Below, piece by piece: positions 25,135-34,131 of a stretch of 64,000 nucleotides of DNA; positions within the stretch are counted from its first letter, which is position 1; each line of letters opens with the position of its first letter. The position numbers and the translations under genes are program-made. The notes under the pieces were generated by a model. It was not told the origin of the DNA and made no database searches. It saw nothing but the letters and a program-made list of their open reading frames with translations. The DNA lies in NCBI RefSeq assembly GCF_014652835.1, contig NZ_BMZO01000002.1:124001-188000 (forward strand). The letters run 5' to 3'. The stretch is from Limoniibacter endophyticus. GTDB lineage: Bacteria; Pseudomonadota; Alphaproteobacteria; Rhizobiales; Rhizobiaceae.

Positions 25135-25557
25135 TCAGGCTTGTGCAGGCGAAATGGTGACGCCTGGCCCCACCGCGAGTTCGGCGCCTGTATCCAGGGT
25201 CGCGATCATGCCGTCGGAATAGAGTTTCACCGACTTGACGATGCCGGAGGTTTCTCCGTCAGCCGATGTCACCTTGAGACCGATGATGCTGCCAGCCTGC
25301 GACAACATCGATGACTGCATGATCTGATCGAGCTTGTTATTGGTCTGGATGGTCTGCTCAACCTGAGAAAAAGTGGCAAGCTGGGAGACGTATTGCGTAG
25401 CGTCCATCGGTGCTGTCGGATCCTGATTCTGCATCTGCGCGATGAGCAGTTTCAGAAAGGACTGGTAATCTACACTGGCAGCGGAAGCAGCTGACGTCGC
25501 ATTGGCGGAACTTGTACTGTGGGTGCTGACGCCGGACGTCTGGGATACTGTCGTCAT
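25135..25557 (-). CDS. flgD: flagellar hook-capping protein FlgD
   Basis: A 140-residue protein that caps the growing hook. The conserved N-terminal motif is DYQSFLKLLIAQMQNQDPTA, followed by YVSQLATFSQVEQTI at about 64-78. It then continues into a shortened C-terminal region (LKVTSADGETSGIVKSV), as is usual in rhizobia. I start at ATG 25557 (MTTVSQTSG); the longer reading runs back into flbT. It is followed by fliQ after 12 bp. Confidence 0.92.
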   Translation of the reverse strand: MTTVSQTSGVSTHSTSSANATSAASAASVDYQSFLKLLIAQMQNQDPTAPMDATQYVSQLATFSQVEQTIQTNNKLDQIMQSSMLSQAGSIIGLKVTSADGETSGIVKSVKLYSDGMIATLDTGAELAVGPGVTISPAQA

Positions 25558-25558
25558 C

Positions 25559-25990
25559 TTACTCTCCAGCAACGGCGCGAAGGGCCGGTGTTTCATCGGT
25601 TTCGGTCACGACAGGCTCTTCGAAGCGATAGAGTGTACGAATTTGCTTCAACGCCTCATAGACATCGCCCTGTGCGACAAGAGCGTCTATATGCTTAAGA
25701 CCAGCAAGGATTTCCGGCACCTTGATGGTGTGGAGAAGAACCGGAATGGACCGCTGGAACAGAGCTTTTGCCTGCTCACAATCATGCGGACTCATCATCA
25801 TCACCTGCACGATGAAATAGAGCTGCTTGAGCGGTGTCGTTGCCTGCTCGGGCTGCATGACGTGATTTTCAAGCAGGAACTGGACATCGTTAAGAAATTC
25901 AAGCGAGGTCTTGCGATCCACGCGGATCACGGCACCGTTAACGTAGATTTTTTCGCCGGGTTTCAGCGATATCTTGATGCTTTTCTTCAT
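25559..25990 (-). CDS. flbT: flagellar biosynthesis repressor FlbT
   Basis: A 143-residue alphaproteobacterial protein that binds flagellin mRNA leaders and ties flagellin synthesis to hook completion. The sequence MKKSIKISLKPGEKIYVNGA and the later PLKQLYFIVQVMMMSP match the family closely. Its start overlaps the flaF stop by 4 bp, and flgD begins 1 bp after its stop. Its presence implies a flagellin gene somewhere in the genome, although none is in this window. Confidence 0.93.
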   Translation of the reverse strand: MKKSIKISLKPGEKIYVNGAVIRVDRKTSLEFLNDVQFLLENHVMQPEQATTPLKQLYFIVQVMMMSPHDCEQAKALFQRSIPVLLHTIKVPEILAGLKHIDALVAQGDVYEALKQIRTLYRFEEPVVTETDETPALRAVAGE

Positions 25991-26334
25991 TGGATGCCGT
26001 CGCGAATGATGCGTGAAATCTCGATGACGCCATCGTAATCTTCCGATCTGCCGGCACGAATGTCTTCAAGCGTCCGCACGACCCAGATGCCGATCGAAAT
26101 CAGGTTGGCGCGAAGCTCCTTGGGCAGCGAATTGTCGCTCGTGCCGAGGTCTTCGATGAAGGTTGTCCAGAGTCGCATGGTGAAATGTGCGGCCTCTATT
26201 GTCGGCCGCGATGTGGCGCCCGTGCCCTTTGCATCCTGCAGCATTTCGATAGAGCGGTCGAGCAACTGGCGCTCACGCTCACGCGCATCAACCATGGAAT
26301 CGGTCTGAACGTCGGCGTAGGAAAACTGATACAA
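25987..26334 (-). CDS. flaF: flagellar biosynthesis regulator FlaF
   Basis: A 115-residue alphaproteobacterial protein that promotes flagellin translation and export, partner and antagonist of FlbT. The family N-terminus is MYQFSYA-, which is found here as (T)TG-YQFSYADV: the TTG at 26334 has GGAG 8 nt upstream. An in-frame ATG at 26373 overlaps the flgL stop (TAATG) and would add 13 residues (RIHAPVRTGDAP) that do not resemble the family. I favour TTG but both are possible. It overlaps flbT by 4 bp. Confidence 0.85.
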   Translation of the reverse strand: MYQFSYADVQTDSMVDARERERQLLDRSIEMLQDAKGTGATSRPTIEAAHFTMRLWTTFIEDLGTSDNSLPKELRANLISIGIWVVRTLEDIRAGRSEDYDGVIEISRIIRDGIQ

Positions 26335-26372
26335 GGGAGCGTCTCCGGTTCGGACGGGTGCGTGGATACGCA

Positions 26373-27422
26373 TTATCTCAGGTGGTTGAGCAGGCTTAGA
26401 TTTTGGATGCGCGCAGTAAGCGCATAAGCGACATCGATCTGTGTCAGGAGGTCATTTACCTTCGTGGCTGCCTCGTAAGGATCAACGGATTCCAGATCGA
26501 GGGTCATGGCTTGAAAGACCTGAACCTGGCTTTCAACGCGCGTTGATGCCGAGTTGACGCGATTCTGGATAATACCGGTGCGTGACTGCAGCTGGCCGAT
26601 CTCGCCAACAACCCCGCCGAATTGCTCAAGACTGCGATCGGTGACTGCTTTCATCGCATCGGTCGAGAGAGGCGTGTCCGCCAGCAGAGTTATCGTGACC
26701 ACACCCATCATCATCTGCCGAATGGCATCTTCATTGGCACTGACCGAAACATCCGCGGTTTCGTTCAGGCTGATTCGAGCGGAAATCAACTGGTCGCTGG
26801 CGCTCGATACATGCTCGCCCCAGCCATCGCCCATGAACAATTCGTTCACTTCCGTATCGACGAACGACACGATGTCTTCCGCTGGAATGGTGGCAACCTG
26901 AGGGTCATCCATTGCAAAACCGAAGCGGGTTTCAAAGGCCGTCTCGAAAGCTTGGCGTGCTTGCGAGTTTGGGTCATTGAAATCGGCGACCGGTTTGGCG
27001 TCGGTATTGATGCCCGCGAAGATAAACTGGCCATTAATGGAGGTGTTGAGGGCGTCCGTGAGCTGGGCGAGCGTGCTTTTCGCTTCGGCGGCAAGAACGG
27101 AGCGATGGACATTGCCGCCGGTCGCTGCCGTCAGCGTCGTCAGAAACTTTGTTGAGGCTTCCTGCGCAACGGTGAGGGAAGCCTGGGTTGCCTCAAGTCG
27201 ATTGGTTGCCTGACTATTGGCATTCAGCAGACTATTCAGCCTGTCCGTATCACGTCGAAGCGAAACGGCCTGTCCGGTAGAGGCGCCAAGGGCCAGACCG
27301 ACATCGGCGTGCCGGCCGAGCGTTGCTTCCTGCTGGTTCTGCACCAAGTCCTTTTGCATGCGCGACAGCGAGTAACGCAGGGCTTCGGAAATGGCGGATG
27401 AGGAGACGTAGGAAGCTTTCAC
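26373..27422 (-). CDS. flgL: flagellar hook-filament junction protein FlgL (HAP3)
   Basis: A 349-residue flagellin-like protein that joins hook and filament. It has the flagellin-type N-terminal helix (LRYSLSRMQKDLVQNQQEA) and C-terminal helix (VDPYEAATKVNDLLTQIDVA) around a variable middle. The start is GTG at 27422, 4 bp after the flgK stop. The order flgE-flgK-flgL-flaF-flbT-flgD is the standard rhizobial one. It is probably not the filament flagellin because of its position and its closer likeness to FlgL. Confidence 0.9.
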   Translation of the reverse strand: MKASYVSSSAISEALRYSLSRMQKDLVQNQQEATLGRHADVGLALGASTGQAVSLRRDTDRLNSLLNANSQATNRLEATQASLTVAQEASTKFLTTLTAATGGNVHRSVLAAEAKSTLAQLTDALNTSINGQFIFAGINTDAKPVADFNDPNSQARQAFETAFETRFGFAMDDPQVATIPAEDIVSFVDTEVNELFMGDGWGEHVSSASDQLISARISLNETADVSVSANEDAIRQMMMGVVTITLLADTPLSTDAMKAVTDRSLEQFGGVVGEIGQLQSRTGIIQNRVNSASTRVESQVQVFQAMTLDLESVDPYEAATKVNDLLTQIDVAYALTARIQNLSLLNHLR

Positions 27423-27426
27423 GGGC

Positions 27427-28875
27427 TTATCTCACTGCTGCTAGGAGTTCGGCCAACATGGCATCGACGGTAGATATGATACGGGCGGTTGCGGAGTAGG
27501 AGTGTTCCAGATCGAGCAGTGTGGACATTTCCTGATCGATATTGACGCCGGTGGCAGAGGACAATGCGCTTGAGGCGTAATTGAGATAAGCGGCCTTGGT
27601 TTCTGCGGCGCTGTTTGCGCTTTTCCGGGCGCTTTCCAACCAGCCTACCGAAGAGCTGGCAAAATCTTCCAATCGCGTGCTGCTTTCGAGACCTGCGTCG
27701 GATGAAAATGCCCTCGGCTCATCAAGTGCATCGGACAAGGCGATCAAACGGTCGCTGAAGGAAGCTGCTCCAGTGTCGTTTTGCGTATGGTCCGCGCCAT
27801 TCGCGCCGCCATCGCGTAATAATTCCGAATTGGCTTTATAGGCATCGTTGACCTTGATCTGACGTGAAAGGCCGGCGATCAAGGTTCCATCCGCCGGCAA
27901 TTCTGGCGCGCCGTCCCACGTGAAGAGGCCGGTCAGGGCAGGATTACCGCTATTGGACGTTTCGGCGAATGCCGTAATGAGGCCGCGCGTGATCTCGTCA
28001 AGCTGGTTTTGCAAGGTAGGCGCCACCGTATCGCGCAACTGCAGCAGCCCCGCAATCGACCCTTGGGCGGTTGTGTTCGCGCCGGTGCCGGCGTCAAGCG
28101 CCACACCGTCGATATAGACGGCGTTTCCATCGACACCGGCGGCCAGTGTTTCGGAGCGCTCGAACGTCACACTGCGCGGGTTCGTTTCAAAAAGCATAGC
28201 GCCGCCGGATGTCATCACGACGAGATCGTTATCACCCCGCGTAATGGTCGAGACCGGCACGATATTGGCGATCTGCTTCAGCAGACCGTCGCGCTGATCC
28301 AGCGAATCCGACACATCTCGACCAGCGCGCGTCCCGTTGACGACCGCAGTATTCGCGTCCTTGAACTGCGTCAGCAATTCGTTGAGCGTGTCTACCTGAT
28401 TTGCAATGTCGGCGTCGGCCTGTGTGCGCGTTGCCTGAACCGACGTGTTGGCATTGTTCAACGATTGGGCAAGTTGCGAAGCAGTTTCGACAACGGTGTC
28501 GCCCAATGTCTTATTGGAGGGCGTTGCGCCGTATAGGTCCAGCGCTTCGCGCAACTTGCCAATCAAGGCGCTGGCAGAGCTTGCATTATCTATGCCGTTG
28601 ACACCGCTCATGAGCTTGTCGAGACCGGTCATCAACGCTTTCTGTCCCTCGTAGGACGATTGCGCCGTCAGATTTTGGCGCATCAGCTGCTCGTTGGCGG
28701 CGCGCTGGATCTGTATCAGGCGTGCACCGCCTGTTCCCTGACTGACGAGAACGCCGGAGCGACGCGCATAGTCTGCGTTTCCCTGGTTGGCAACATTCGT
28801 AGAAATGACCGAGGTCTGCCGAGAATTATTCAGCAGGGCCGATTGCGCGATGGAAAGTGCCGAGGAAAGGGACAT
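27427..28875 (-). CDS. flgK: flagellar hook-associated protein FlgK (HAP1)
   Basis: A 482-residue junction protein that sits between hook and FlgL. The N-terminal helix MSLSSALSIAQSALLNNSRQ with TNVANQGNADYARR, and the C-terminal LDLEHSYSATARIISTVDAM, are the hallmark axial-protein ends. The central part (about 190-400) is variable. It follows flgE by 36 bp and precedes flgL by 4 bp. It should be exported by the type III apparatus with help of the FlgN-like chaperone at 19.7 kb. Confidence 0.92.
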   Translation of the reverse strand: MSLSSALSIAQSALLNNSRQTSVISTNVANQGNADYARRSGVLVSQGTGGARLIQIQRAANEQLMRQNLTAQSSYEGQKALMTGLDKLMSGVNGIDNASSASALIGKLREALDLYGATPSNKTLGDTVVETASQLAQSLNNANTSVQATRTQADADIANQVDTLNELLTQFKDANTAVVNGTRAGRDVSDSLDQRDGLLKQIANIVPVSTITRGDNDLVVMTSGGAMLFETNPRSVTFERSETLAAGVDGNAVYIDGVALDAGTGANTTAQGSIAGLLQLRDTVAPTLQNQLDEITRGLITAFAETSNSGNPALTGLFTWDGAPELPADGTLIAGLSRQIKVNDAYKANSELLRDGGANGADHTQNDTGAASFSDRLIALSDALDEPRAFSSDAGLESSTRLEDFASSSVGWLESARKSANSAAETKAAYLNYASSALSSATGVNIDQEMSTLLDLEHSYSATARIISTVDAMLAELLAAVR

Positions 28876-28911
28876 ATCTATATGCGTTCCGCTGAAAAGT
28901 TGCTCAGCCGG

Positions 28912-30081
28912 TTATCTCTTCAGATTGACGAGGACGTCCATCAGATCGGAGCCGGTCTGGAATACCTTGGAATTTGCCGTGTAGCTACGCTGCGATTCAA
29001 TCATGTTGGTAAGTTCCTCGGCGATATCGACATTGGAATTTTCCAATGCGCCCGACTGGATCTGGCCGAAGGCGCCATCGCCGGGGATGCCAAAGCGGTA
29101 CTCGCCTGAGTCCGTACCCTGCGTGAAGACATTACCGCTCTGCACCGAGAGCTGGTCCGGACTGTTCACGGTCGCAAGCTGGATCTGGTAGATCGCTTTG
29201 AAGGCACCGCTGGCGTAGTTGGCGTAGATCGTACCGTCCTTGCCGATCTCAATGGATTCTATCGCACTTGGCGCGTTGCCATCCGTGCTGAGATTCTGCA
29301 CCTGAAAATCGGCCGCAAGCGTTGTCGATCCCGAAAGATCAATGGCGACGAGGTTGCCGCCGGGAACGTCAAACTCGATTGTCGCGCCATCCGCGATCCT
29401 GTGGGTTGTCGGGTCGAAGGTCAATGTCTGCGTTACTGCCGCGCCACCCTCGGGTGTTGCCGTCATCGTCCATTCGTCGACGCCAGCCGTCTTGGTGAAT
29501 TCGACTGCGACCTTCACCTCGTTGCCGTAGCTGTCATACGTGGTCATCGAGGTGGAGTGCGTATCGCCGGCCACCGCATTGGATGGCAGGTTGAAAGACA
29601 GCTTGCCCTTCGTGCTCGCCGTCGCTTCCATGCCGTCGGTGGAAATCTTGACCTGGGTGAAATCATCGAGACTCGAGGCAATGCCGGTACCGGGCACGAC
29701 GCCCATCAGGTAGTAACCCGCAGCGTTCACCAGGCGGCCTTCCGAATCCGGCACGAACGAACCGGCACGAGTCAGGAATTTCTGCTGTCCCGCAGCATCG
29801 GACACAACGAAGAAGCCATCGCCATTGACCGCAAGGTCCGTGGTTTGGGAGGTGAACCTGAGATCGCCTTGTTGTGCTATGGAGGTGCGAACCGTCGTAT
29901 TGACGCCGCCAGATGTGTAGTCGCCACCTGCGCGCGGCATCAGCAAGGTAGAGAATTCGGTCGAGGCGCGCTTGTAGCCAGTCGTGCTGGAATTGGCGAT
30001 GTTGTCTGCTACGGTTGAAAGGCGATTGGCCTGCGCGTTCATACCCGAAACGCCGGTCCGCATCATTCCGTAAAGGCTCAT
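28912..30081 (-). CDS. flgE: flagellar hook protein FlgE
   Basis: A 389-residue hook subunit. The N-terminus MRTGVSGMNAQANRLSTVAD plus NSSTTGYKRA and the C-terminal ELTNMIESQRSYTANSKVFQ are the conserved axial-protein motifs; the length is typical for rhizobial FlgE. The gene lies 98 bp downstream of ftcR/rem, which encodes a regulator known in Brucella and Sinorhizobium to control flagellar genes including the hook gene. The 98-bp gap probably holds a promoter, followed by the flgE-flgK-flgL-flaF-flbT-flgD-fliQ transcript. Confidence 0.94.
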   Translation of the reverse strand: MSLYGMMRTGVSGMNAQANRLSTVADNIANSSTTGYKRASTEFSTLLMPRAGGDYTSGGVNTTVRTSIAQQGDLRFTSQTTDLAVNGDGFFVVSDAAGQQKFLTRAGSFVPDSEGRLVNAAGYYLMGVVPGTGIASSLDDFTQVKISTDGMEATASTKGKLSFNLPSNAVAGDTHSTSMTTYDSYGNEVKVAVEFTKTAGVDEWTMTATPEGGAAVTQTLTFDPTTHRIADGATIEFDVPGGNLVAIDLSGSTTLAADFQVQNLSTDGNAPSAIESIEIGKDGTIYANYASGAFKAIYQIQLATVNSPDQLSVQSGNVFTQGTDSGEYRFGIPGDGAFGQIQSGALENSNVDIAEELTNMIESQRSYTANSKVFQTGSDLMDVLVNLKR

Positions 30082-30179
30082 CGCCTATCTCCTGTCATCA
30101 ACATATTCGGGCGTCATGCCCATCTCTCTGCGGAAAAGCTTATGCCAGCTGGCTTGCGCGAGGCTGGCGGAAAGCGGTT

Positions 30180-30857
30180 TCATTCCGCGCCGGTGGCAAG
30201 GCGATAGCCAAGGAAACGCTTCGAATCCACGGGGTCATAGCCCAGCTTCTGGCGCAGTTTCTTGCGCAGTTTGGAGATGTGGCTCTCCACCACATTTTCC
30301 TCGACCTCGTCGTCGAAGATGCCATAGATCGCGTTGAAAACCTGGGTCTTGGTAACGCGTCTGCCATTATTGGTGGCCAGATATTCAAGGATGCGACGTT
30401 CGCGGCGGGGAAGCGGCAGAACCTCACCGGAAATTTCCGGGTCGCGGCCATCCATGAAAACCCGTAATTCGCCGATGTCGAGAAAGTTCGTTTCTTCCTG
30501 CGCCCGGCGGCGTATCGCGGCAATGCGAGCGAGAATTTCTCGAACATGGACCGGTTTGCGCACAACGTCGTCCACGCCTGCCTCGAAAAGCTGCAGCGTG
30601 TTCTCCAGAGAGTTGCGATCGGACAACGCAATCATCGGAACCGAAATGCGATTTCGGATGGTGTGCGGATGAAGGTTCGCAACCGCGTCCTCACCCATCA
30701 GAATGGCACGTACCGAACGCAGATCGTCCGGAGCCACACTTTGGACCCATTCGCTGAATTCATTCGCCTTAAAACCGGCGCTTGCAACGCCTTCACTATC
30801 TAAAAGAGCGCCATAGCCCTCTTTGACGAGCTCGCGCTCCTCTACGATCACAATCAT
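30180..30857 (-). CDS. ftcR: orphan OmpR-type flagellar master regulator FtcR/Rem
   Basis: A 225-residue two-domain response regulator with no histidine kinase next to it. The receiver domain begins [16 protein letters not shown] and keeps the lysine in [11 protein letters not shown], but where the phosphorylated Asp is expected the chain reads VRAILMGED, so it may not be phosphorylated in the usual way. The C-terminal winged helix is very conserved ([35 protein letters not shown]). It matches FtcR of Brucella and Rem of Sinorhizobium in sequence and position, just before flgE. These activate flagellar structural genes. ATG 30857 is preferred over the TTG one codon upstream. Confidence 0.92.
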   Translation of the reverse strand: MIVIVEERELVKEGYGALLDSEGVASAGFKANEFSEWVQSVAPDDLRSVRAILMGEDAVANLHPHTIRNRISVPMIALSDRNSLENTLQLFEAGVDDVVRKPVHVREILARIAAIRRRAQEETNFLDIGELRVFMDGRDPEISGEVLPLPRRERRILEYLATNNGRRVTKTQVFNAIYGIFDDEVEENVVESHISKLRKKLRQKLGYDPVDSKRFLGYRLATGAE

Positions 30858-31054
30858 CAACTCGCCCCGAATCAGATGCCTTGTGGAATTAACGATTGGG
30901 TAACTCTCGACCCGAATCGGGGATACTGCGATTTTTCATATGTGTAATTTAGTGAGTCATGAATCGCTTAAGTTGCGTTGTGTCACAATCTGTGAATTGA
31001 AGCGGATTTCCGGGCGACGAGCGCGAAATGGCAGATTGACTCTTTTATGACTTT
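30858..31054. promoter_or_regulatory. AT-rich upstream region of ftcR
   Basis: A 197-bp gap, unusually long inside this compact locus and AT-rich (runs such as AAAATTTTTT at its far end). It must hold the ftcR promoter. GATTCGGG occurs twice on the minus strand close to the start codon (about 30872-30879 and 30911-30918). I see no certain -35/-10 pair and no gene. Confidence 0.45.
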
Positions 31055-31696
31055 TCATGTGTCGCAAAAATTTTTTGCCTGCGCAGTCCATTCACCGAAG
31101 CCGCTCGCAACGAGATTGGTAATGACGCGACAGACATAACGTTTCTGAGCAGGGTCGTTGTCGGGTCCAGCATGGTAACGCGCTACCGCCATGGTCCAGT
31201 TGCCGTGACGCCCCACGAGCTCTTTCAGGAAGCGGGCTGCGTAGTCGACATTCAATGCAGGATCAAGCATGTCAGCAACCGAAGTGAAATGCTGAGAATG
31301 GTAGCGATGATTGATCTGCATGCAGCCGAGATCAATCAGGGTCTGGCCGCTTTCGCGCGCCGCATTGAAGGTCGAGATTGCGTCTGCCCTGCTTTTTGCA
31401 AATACCGCTTTTCCGTGGATATTCAGTGTGTTAGCTTGAAGGGACCCTCTGTTTCCTGTCTCAGTCAGACCCACGGCATAAAGAATCCCGGTTGGCACGC
31501 CGTAGCGTTTCGCAGCCCGTTCGATCTCACGTTCGCACGCGTTTCCGGCACTGTTTGCGGCAATAGAGTTAGATGTAGCGAGTGCTGTCAGACAGGCCAG
31601 AGCGCTCAGGACCATCGCCAGTTTGCGCAGTCTGCTCAGACGATGCGGCGATATTGCGCTCAACGCCCGATCTGTTTTCATGCTGCGACTGCTCAT
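31055..31696 (-). CDS. lytic transglycosylase (SLT domain), flagellar
   Basis: A 213-residue exported muramidase-type protein. The signal segment is LAMVLSALACLTALATS, and the SLT domain covers about residues 60-200 with the catalytic Glu in YAVGLTETGN, then LGCMQINHRYH and AVARYHAGPDND. It probably opens the peptidoglycan for rod assembly, replacing the muramidase half missing from the FlgJ-like protein at 20.1 kb. The start is uncertain: ATG 31696 has AGGGG about 8 nt upstream and lies inside fliK; ATG 31681 and 31615 are alternatives. From 31696 it overlaps the fliK 3' end by 128 bp in another frame. Confidence 0.82.
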   Translation of the reverse strand: MSSRSMKTDRALSAISPHRLSRLRKLAMVLSALACLTALATSNSIAANSAGNACEREIERAAKRYGVPTGILYAVGLTETGNRGSLQANTLNIHGKAVFAKSRADAISTFNAARESGQTLIDLGCMQINHRYHSQHFTSVADMLDPALNVDYAARFLKELVGRHGNWTMAVARYHAGPDNDPAQKRYVCRVITNLVASGFGEWTAQAKNFCDT

Positions 31697-32945
31697 CGGA
31701 GCGCCCCTGTTGCGAGGTGAACTGCGTGTCATCATGGTTGGCGAAACCAGGGTGGCCCGCCTGTGATCCATCTGCCCTTGCCTGGCTTTGCTGCATGGCC
31801 TGCGGTGGCTGAACAGTTACGCCATCGACGTCGTAGCCCATTGATTGGAGTGCCTTTACCAGCGCATCGGAGTCCATGCTGAGCTGGCGGTAGGCCTCGA
31901 CTGATTCGGTTTGAATTGCAACCTTTAGGTGAGAACCGCTCAGGTGAAGACTGGCTACCACTGCCCCGAGTTCGGCAGGATTTAGATTGACCTTGAGTAG
32001 GTGTGTCGCGGAAGACACGGTTGCCTGCCCCTGATGGACTTGCTGCGCGGGAACTGAGGCTGCGACAGGCTGGGTCAGCTGTGCCGAAAGCTGCTGGAGA
32101 AGGCCCGATGCAGTGTCGCCAAGGCGCTGCGGTGTGGGGATAGATTGGTTCGAAACGACCTCGATCTTGATCGGATCGCGCGGCGCTGGATCGTTCTTGA
32201 GGCTGCTGTCGAACGATAGACCGGTCGCTTGTCGCTGATTCTTCGCGAAATTTGGGCCGTTTCCGATTGCAGCGTTCGTGGCTTCACCGGTCTTGCCTGG
32301 CATTGCCAGCGTTTGCTGTGCGTCATTTGAGGCGGTCTGGTTCAATAGCGACGACAGGAAAATTCGGTCCTTCGATTCTGCGGTGTCCTTCCGTAATTCA
32401 CGGATTGTGATGCGGAGACCGGGCATCTCGGAATTGCTGATGATGAGCGGAATCCGCGCTGACGCGTCAGCCCCGGCATCCACCGGAACATTCTGTTGCT
32501 CCGCGGTTATGGCGGCCGCGCTGCTTTGAATAGCGGATGGTTCTAGCTTCGCTGACTCAACCAGAAGGGAGTCGTTCAACTCGTCCTCGGCCTTTGTGTT
32601 CCCGGGCGTGATTTCGGCCTTGCCGAGAGGGGCGGCATTATGATCCGGTATCTCGAAACCTTGCGCATCACCCTTTTCTTTTTCGGTGCCATTTCCGCGC
32701 TCGGCAAAGCTGCGAGAGAGGCGCTCGACAAGAGAGGTCTTCGCGCCAAAGGTCGTTTCGCTCATCGTATCCTGCGCTGCGGTTTCGGTTGGAACGACAT
32801 GTAACGAAGCGCGGCTTGCCGCATCTTGCCCTTTTTCCTTAAGAGCTTCCGCAAAGCCTTCGTCTGACCTCCGTTCGCCAGAACCTGATTTTGCGGGCAC
32901 GGTAAACGCCGACAAGAGGTCCGTATTTCTGGTTACTGTCGGCAT
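31569..32945 (-). CDS. fliK: flagellar hook-length control protein FliK
   Basis: A 458-residue protein, Ser/Gln/Ala-rich and low in complexity for the first 300 residues, as expected of a molecular ruler. The C-terminal hook-length domain contains LLKVNLNPAELGAVVASLHL and VEAYRQLSMDSDALVKALQ (about 325-385). A disordered tail of about 65 residues follows, encoded over the start of the transglycosylase gene in another frame. It switches export specificity from hook to filament proteins. It begins 1 bp after motC. Confidence 0.87.
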   Translation of the reverse strand: MPTVTRNTDLLSAFTVPAKSGSGERRSDEGFAEALKEKGQDAASRASLHVVPTETAAQDTMSETTFGAKTSLVERLSRSFAERGNGTEKEKGDAQGFEIPDHNAAPLGKAEITPGNTKAEDELNDSLLVESAKLEPSAIQSSAAAITAEQQNVPVDAGADASARIPLIISNSEMPGLRITIRELRKDTAESKDRIFLSSLLNQTASNDAQQTLAMPGKTGEATNAAIGNGPNFAKNQRQATGLSFDSSLKNDPAPRDPIKIEVVSNQSIPTPQRLGDTASGLLQQLSAQLTQPVAASVPAQQVHQGQATVSSATHLLKVNLNPAELGAVVASLHLSGSHLKVAIQTESVEAYRQLSMDSDALVKALQSMGYDVDGVTVQPPQAMQQSQARADGSQAGHPGFANHDDTQFTSQQGRSDEQSQHENRSGVERNIAASSEQTAQTGDGPERSGLSDSTRYI

Positions 32946-32946
32946 G

Positions 32947-34131
32947 TCATCTCCCCTCCAGCAGGCGGTCTATATCTGCCAGCATGGCGCGGCTTCGTTC
33001 GAGACGGGAATCGGGGGGCACGTCCCGAAGCGGGCGCGCTGGAGTCGTGTCCTCGACGATTACGGCGTCTAGCTGATCGGCTGGTTTGGCTGCCAGCGGC
33101 GGTGCGAGCATGGTTGCCGCAACATTGAGAGCCGCGTCCAGGAGGTGCCTATCATCGCGATTAAGTTTGTCGCGGTCGATAGCGTGCAGCCGCTCCATCG
33201 TCTCCTCGACATTCTCCATCGCTACCGAACTGACGGACGAATAAAGCTGCGCGCGCATGGCATCATGCTCGCCCGGTTCTTGTCCCGTCGTCTGCGCCTT
33301 TTCCGAGGCCATACGGGCAAGTTCGTTTTTCCCTTCTATGGCCGCGAACCGCGCCAGTTCCAGGAAGATATACTGGCGCCGCTCGAGACCCATTTCATTT
33401 GCCAGCTCGGCTATTTCAGAGAAGGCGATCTGGTCATCGAATTTCAGTACGCCATTGATAAAGCCGGAGGCGAACTGTCCAGCATAAGGTGAAAGAATGA
33501 AACGTCGTACATACTCGCTGGCGGCGTTGCGAAAACGCTCCGGGTCGTCCATCTGCAAGGAAAGATCAAGCGTGCGGCGCAAGGCGGCCTCTTCGATCAG
33601 CGTACCTGGAGCCAGTAACCTCGCCATATCAAGGTAGCGGGCGGCGTGCGCCTTATCGACCGAACTGACCAGGTTTCCCAGAAGGAGCGCCAGCGGTGCG
33701 CCGATTTCGGGCGCCAGCGACATCGGGTTGAATTTTAGCAGTGCCGGCAAAGCCGCCCCCGGGCGCCCCTCAGCATGGGCGCGAATGCCTTCTATAAGTG
33801 CTGGCGAAGCGATTGTCGGGTCGACCATCGGCAACAGCTCCGAGGCAGTTCGCGGATTGCCGCCGCTCATCGCGTAGACGAGAAGCGCGTACACGTTGCG
33901 CCGGTCCTTGAACTCTTGCGCTGTTGTTGCACGTAGCCGCGTATCTATCATTGCGAGCAGCTTGTTCTGCATCGGCATGACAGCATGGTCGCCATCTGCG
34001 ATCCGGTCCTGCAGGTTCTGCAGCGACCGTACCATCTGATAAGGCTGGAGATCGTCATCGAGGCTCTCACTCGCCGCCAGCGGGAAGAGTGCGTATCCTA
34101 GAAGAAGGAGTGCAAGCGAAGCGGCCTTCAT
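32947..34131 (-). CDS. motC: periplasmic motility protein MotC
   Basis: A 394-residue periplasmic protein with a signal peptide (MKAASLALLLLGYALFPLAA). It contains helical repeat-like segments and no known enzymatic motif. In Sinorhizobium MotC binds the periplasmic domain of MotB and sets swimming speed; MotE (here at 40.0-40.5 kb) is its chaperone. The start overlaps the motB stop by 4 bp and the stop lies 1 bp from fliK. The identification depends on length, export signal and the fixed order motB-motC-fliK. Confidence 0.85.
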   Translation of the reverse strand: MKAASLALLLLGYALFPLAASESLDDDLQPYQMVRSLQNLQDRIADGDHAVMPMQNKLLAMIDTRLRATTAQEFKDRRNVYALLVYAMSGGNPRTASELLPMVDPTIASPALIEGIRAHAEGRPGAALPALLKFNPMSLAPEIGAPLALLLGNLVSSVDKAHAARYLDMARLLAPGTLIEEAALRRTLDLSLQMDDPERFRNAASEYVRRFILSPYAGQFASGFINGVLKFDDQIAFSEIAELANEMGLERRQYIFLELARFAAIEGKNELARMASEKAQTTGQEPGEHDAMRAQLYSSVSSVAMENVEETMERLHAIDRDKLNRDDRHLLDAALNVAATMLAPPLAAKPADQLDAVIVEDTTPARPLRDVPPDSRLERSRAMLADIDRLLEGR

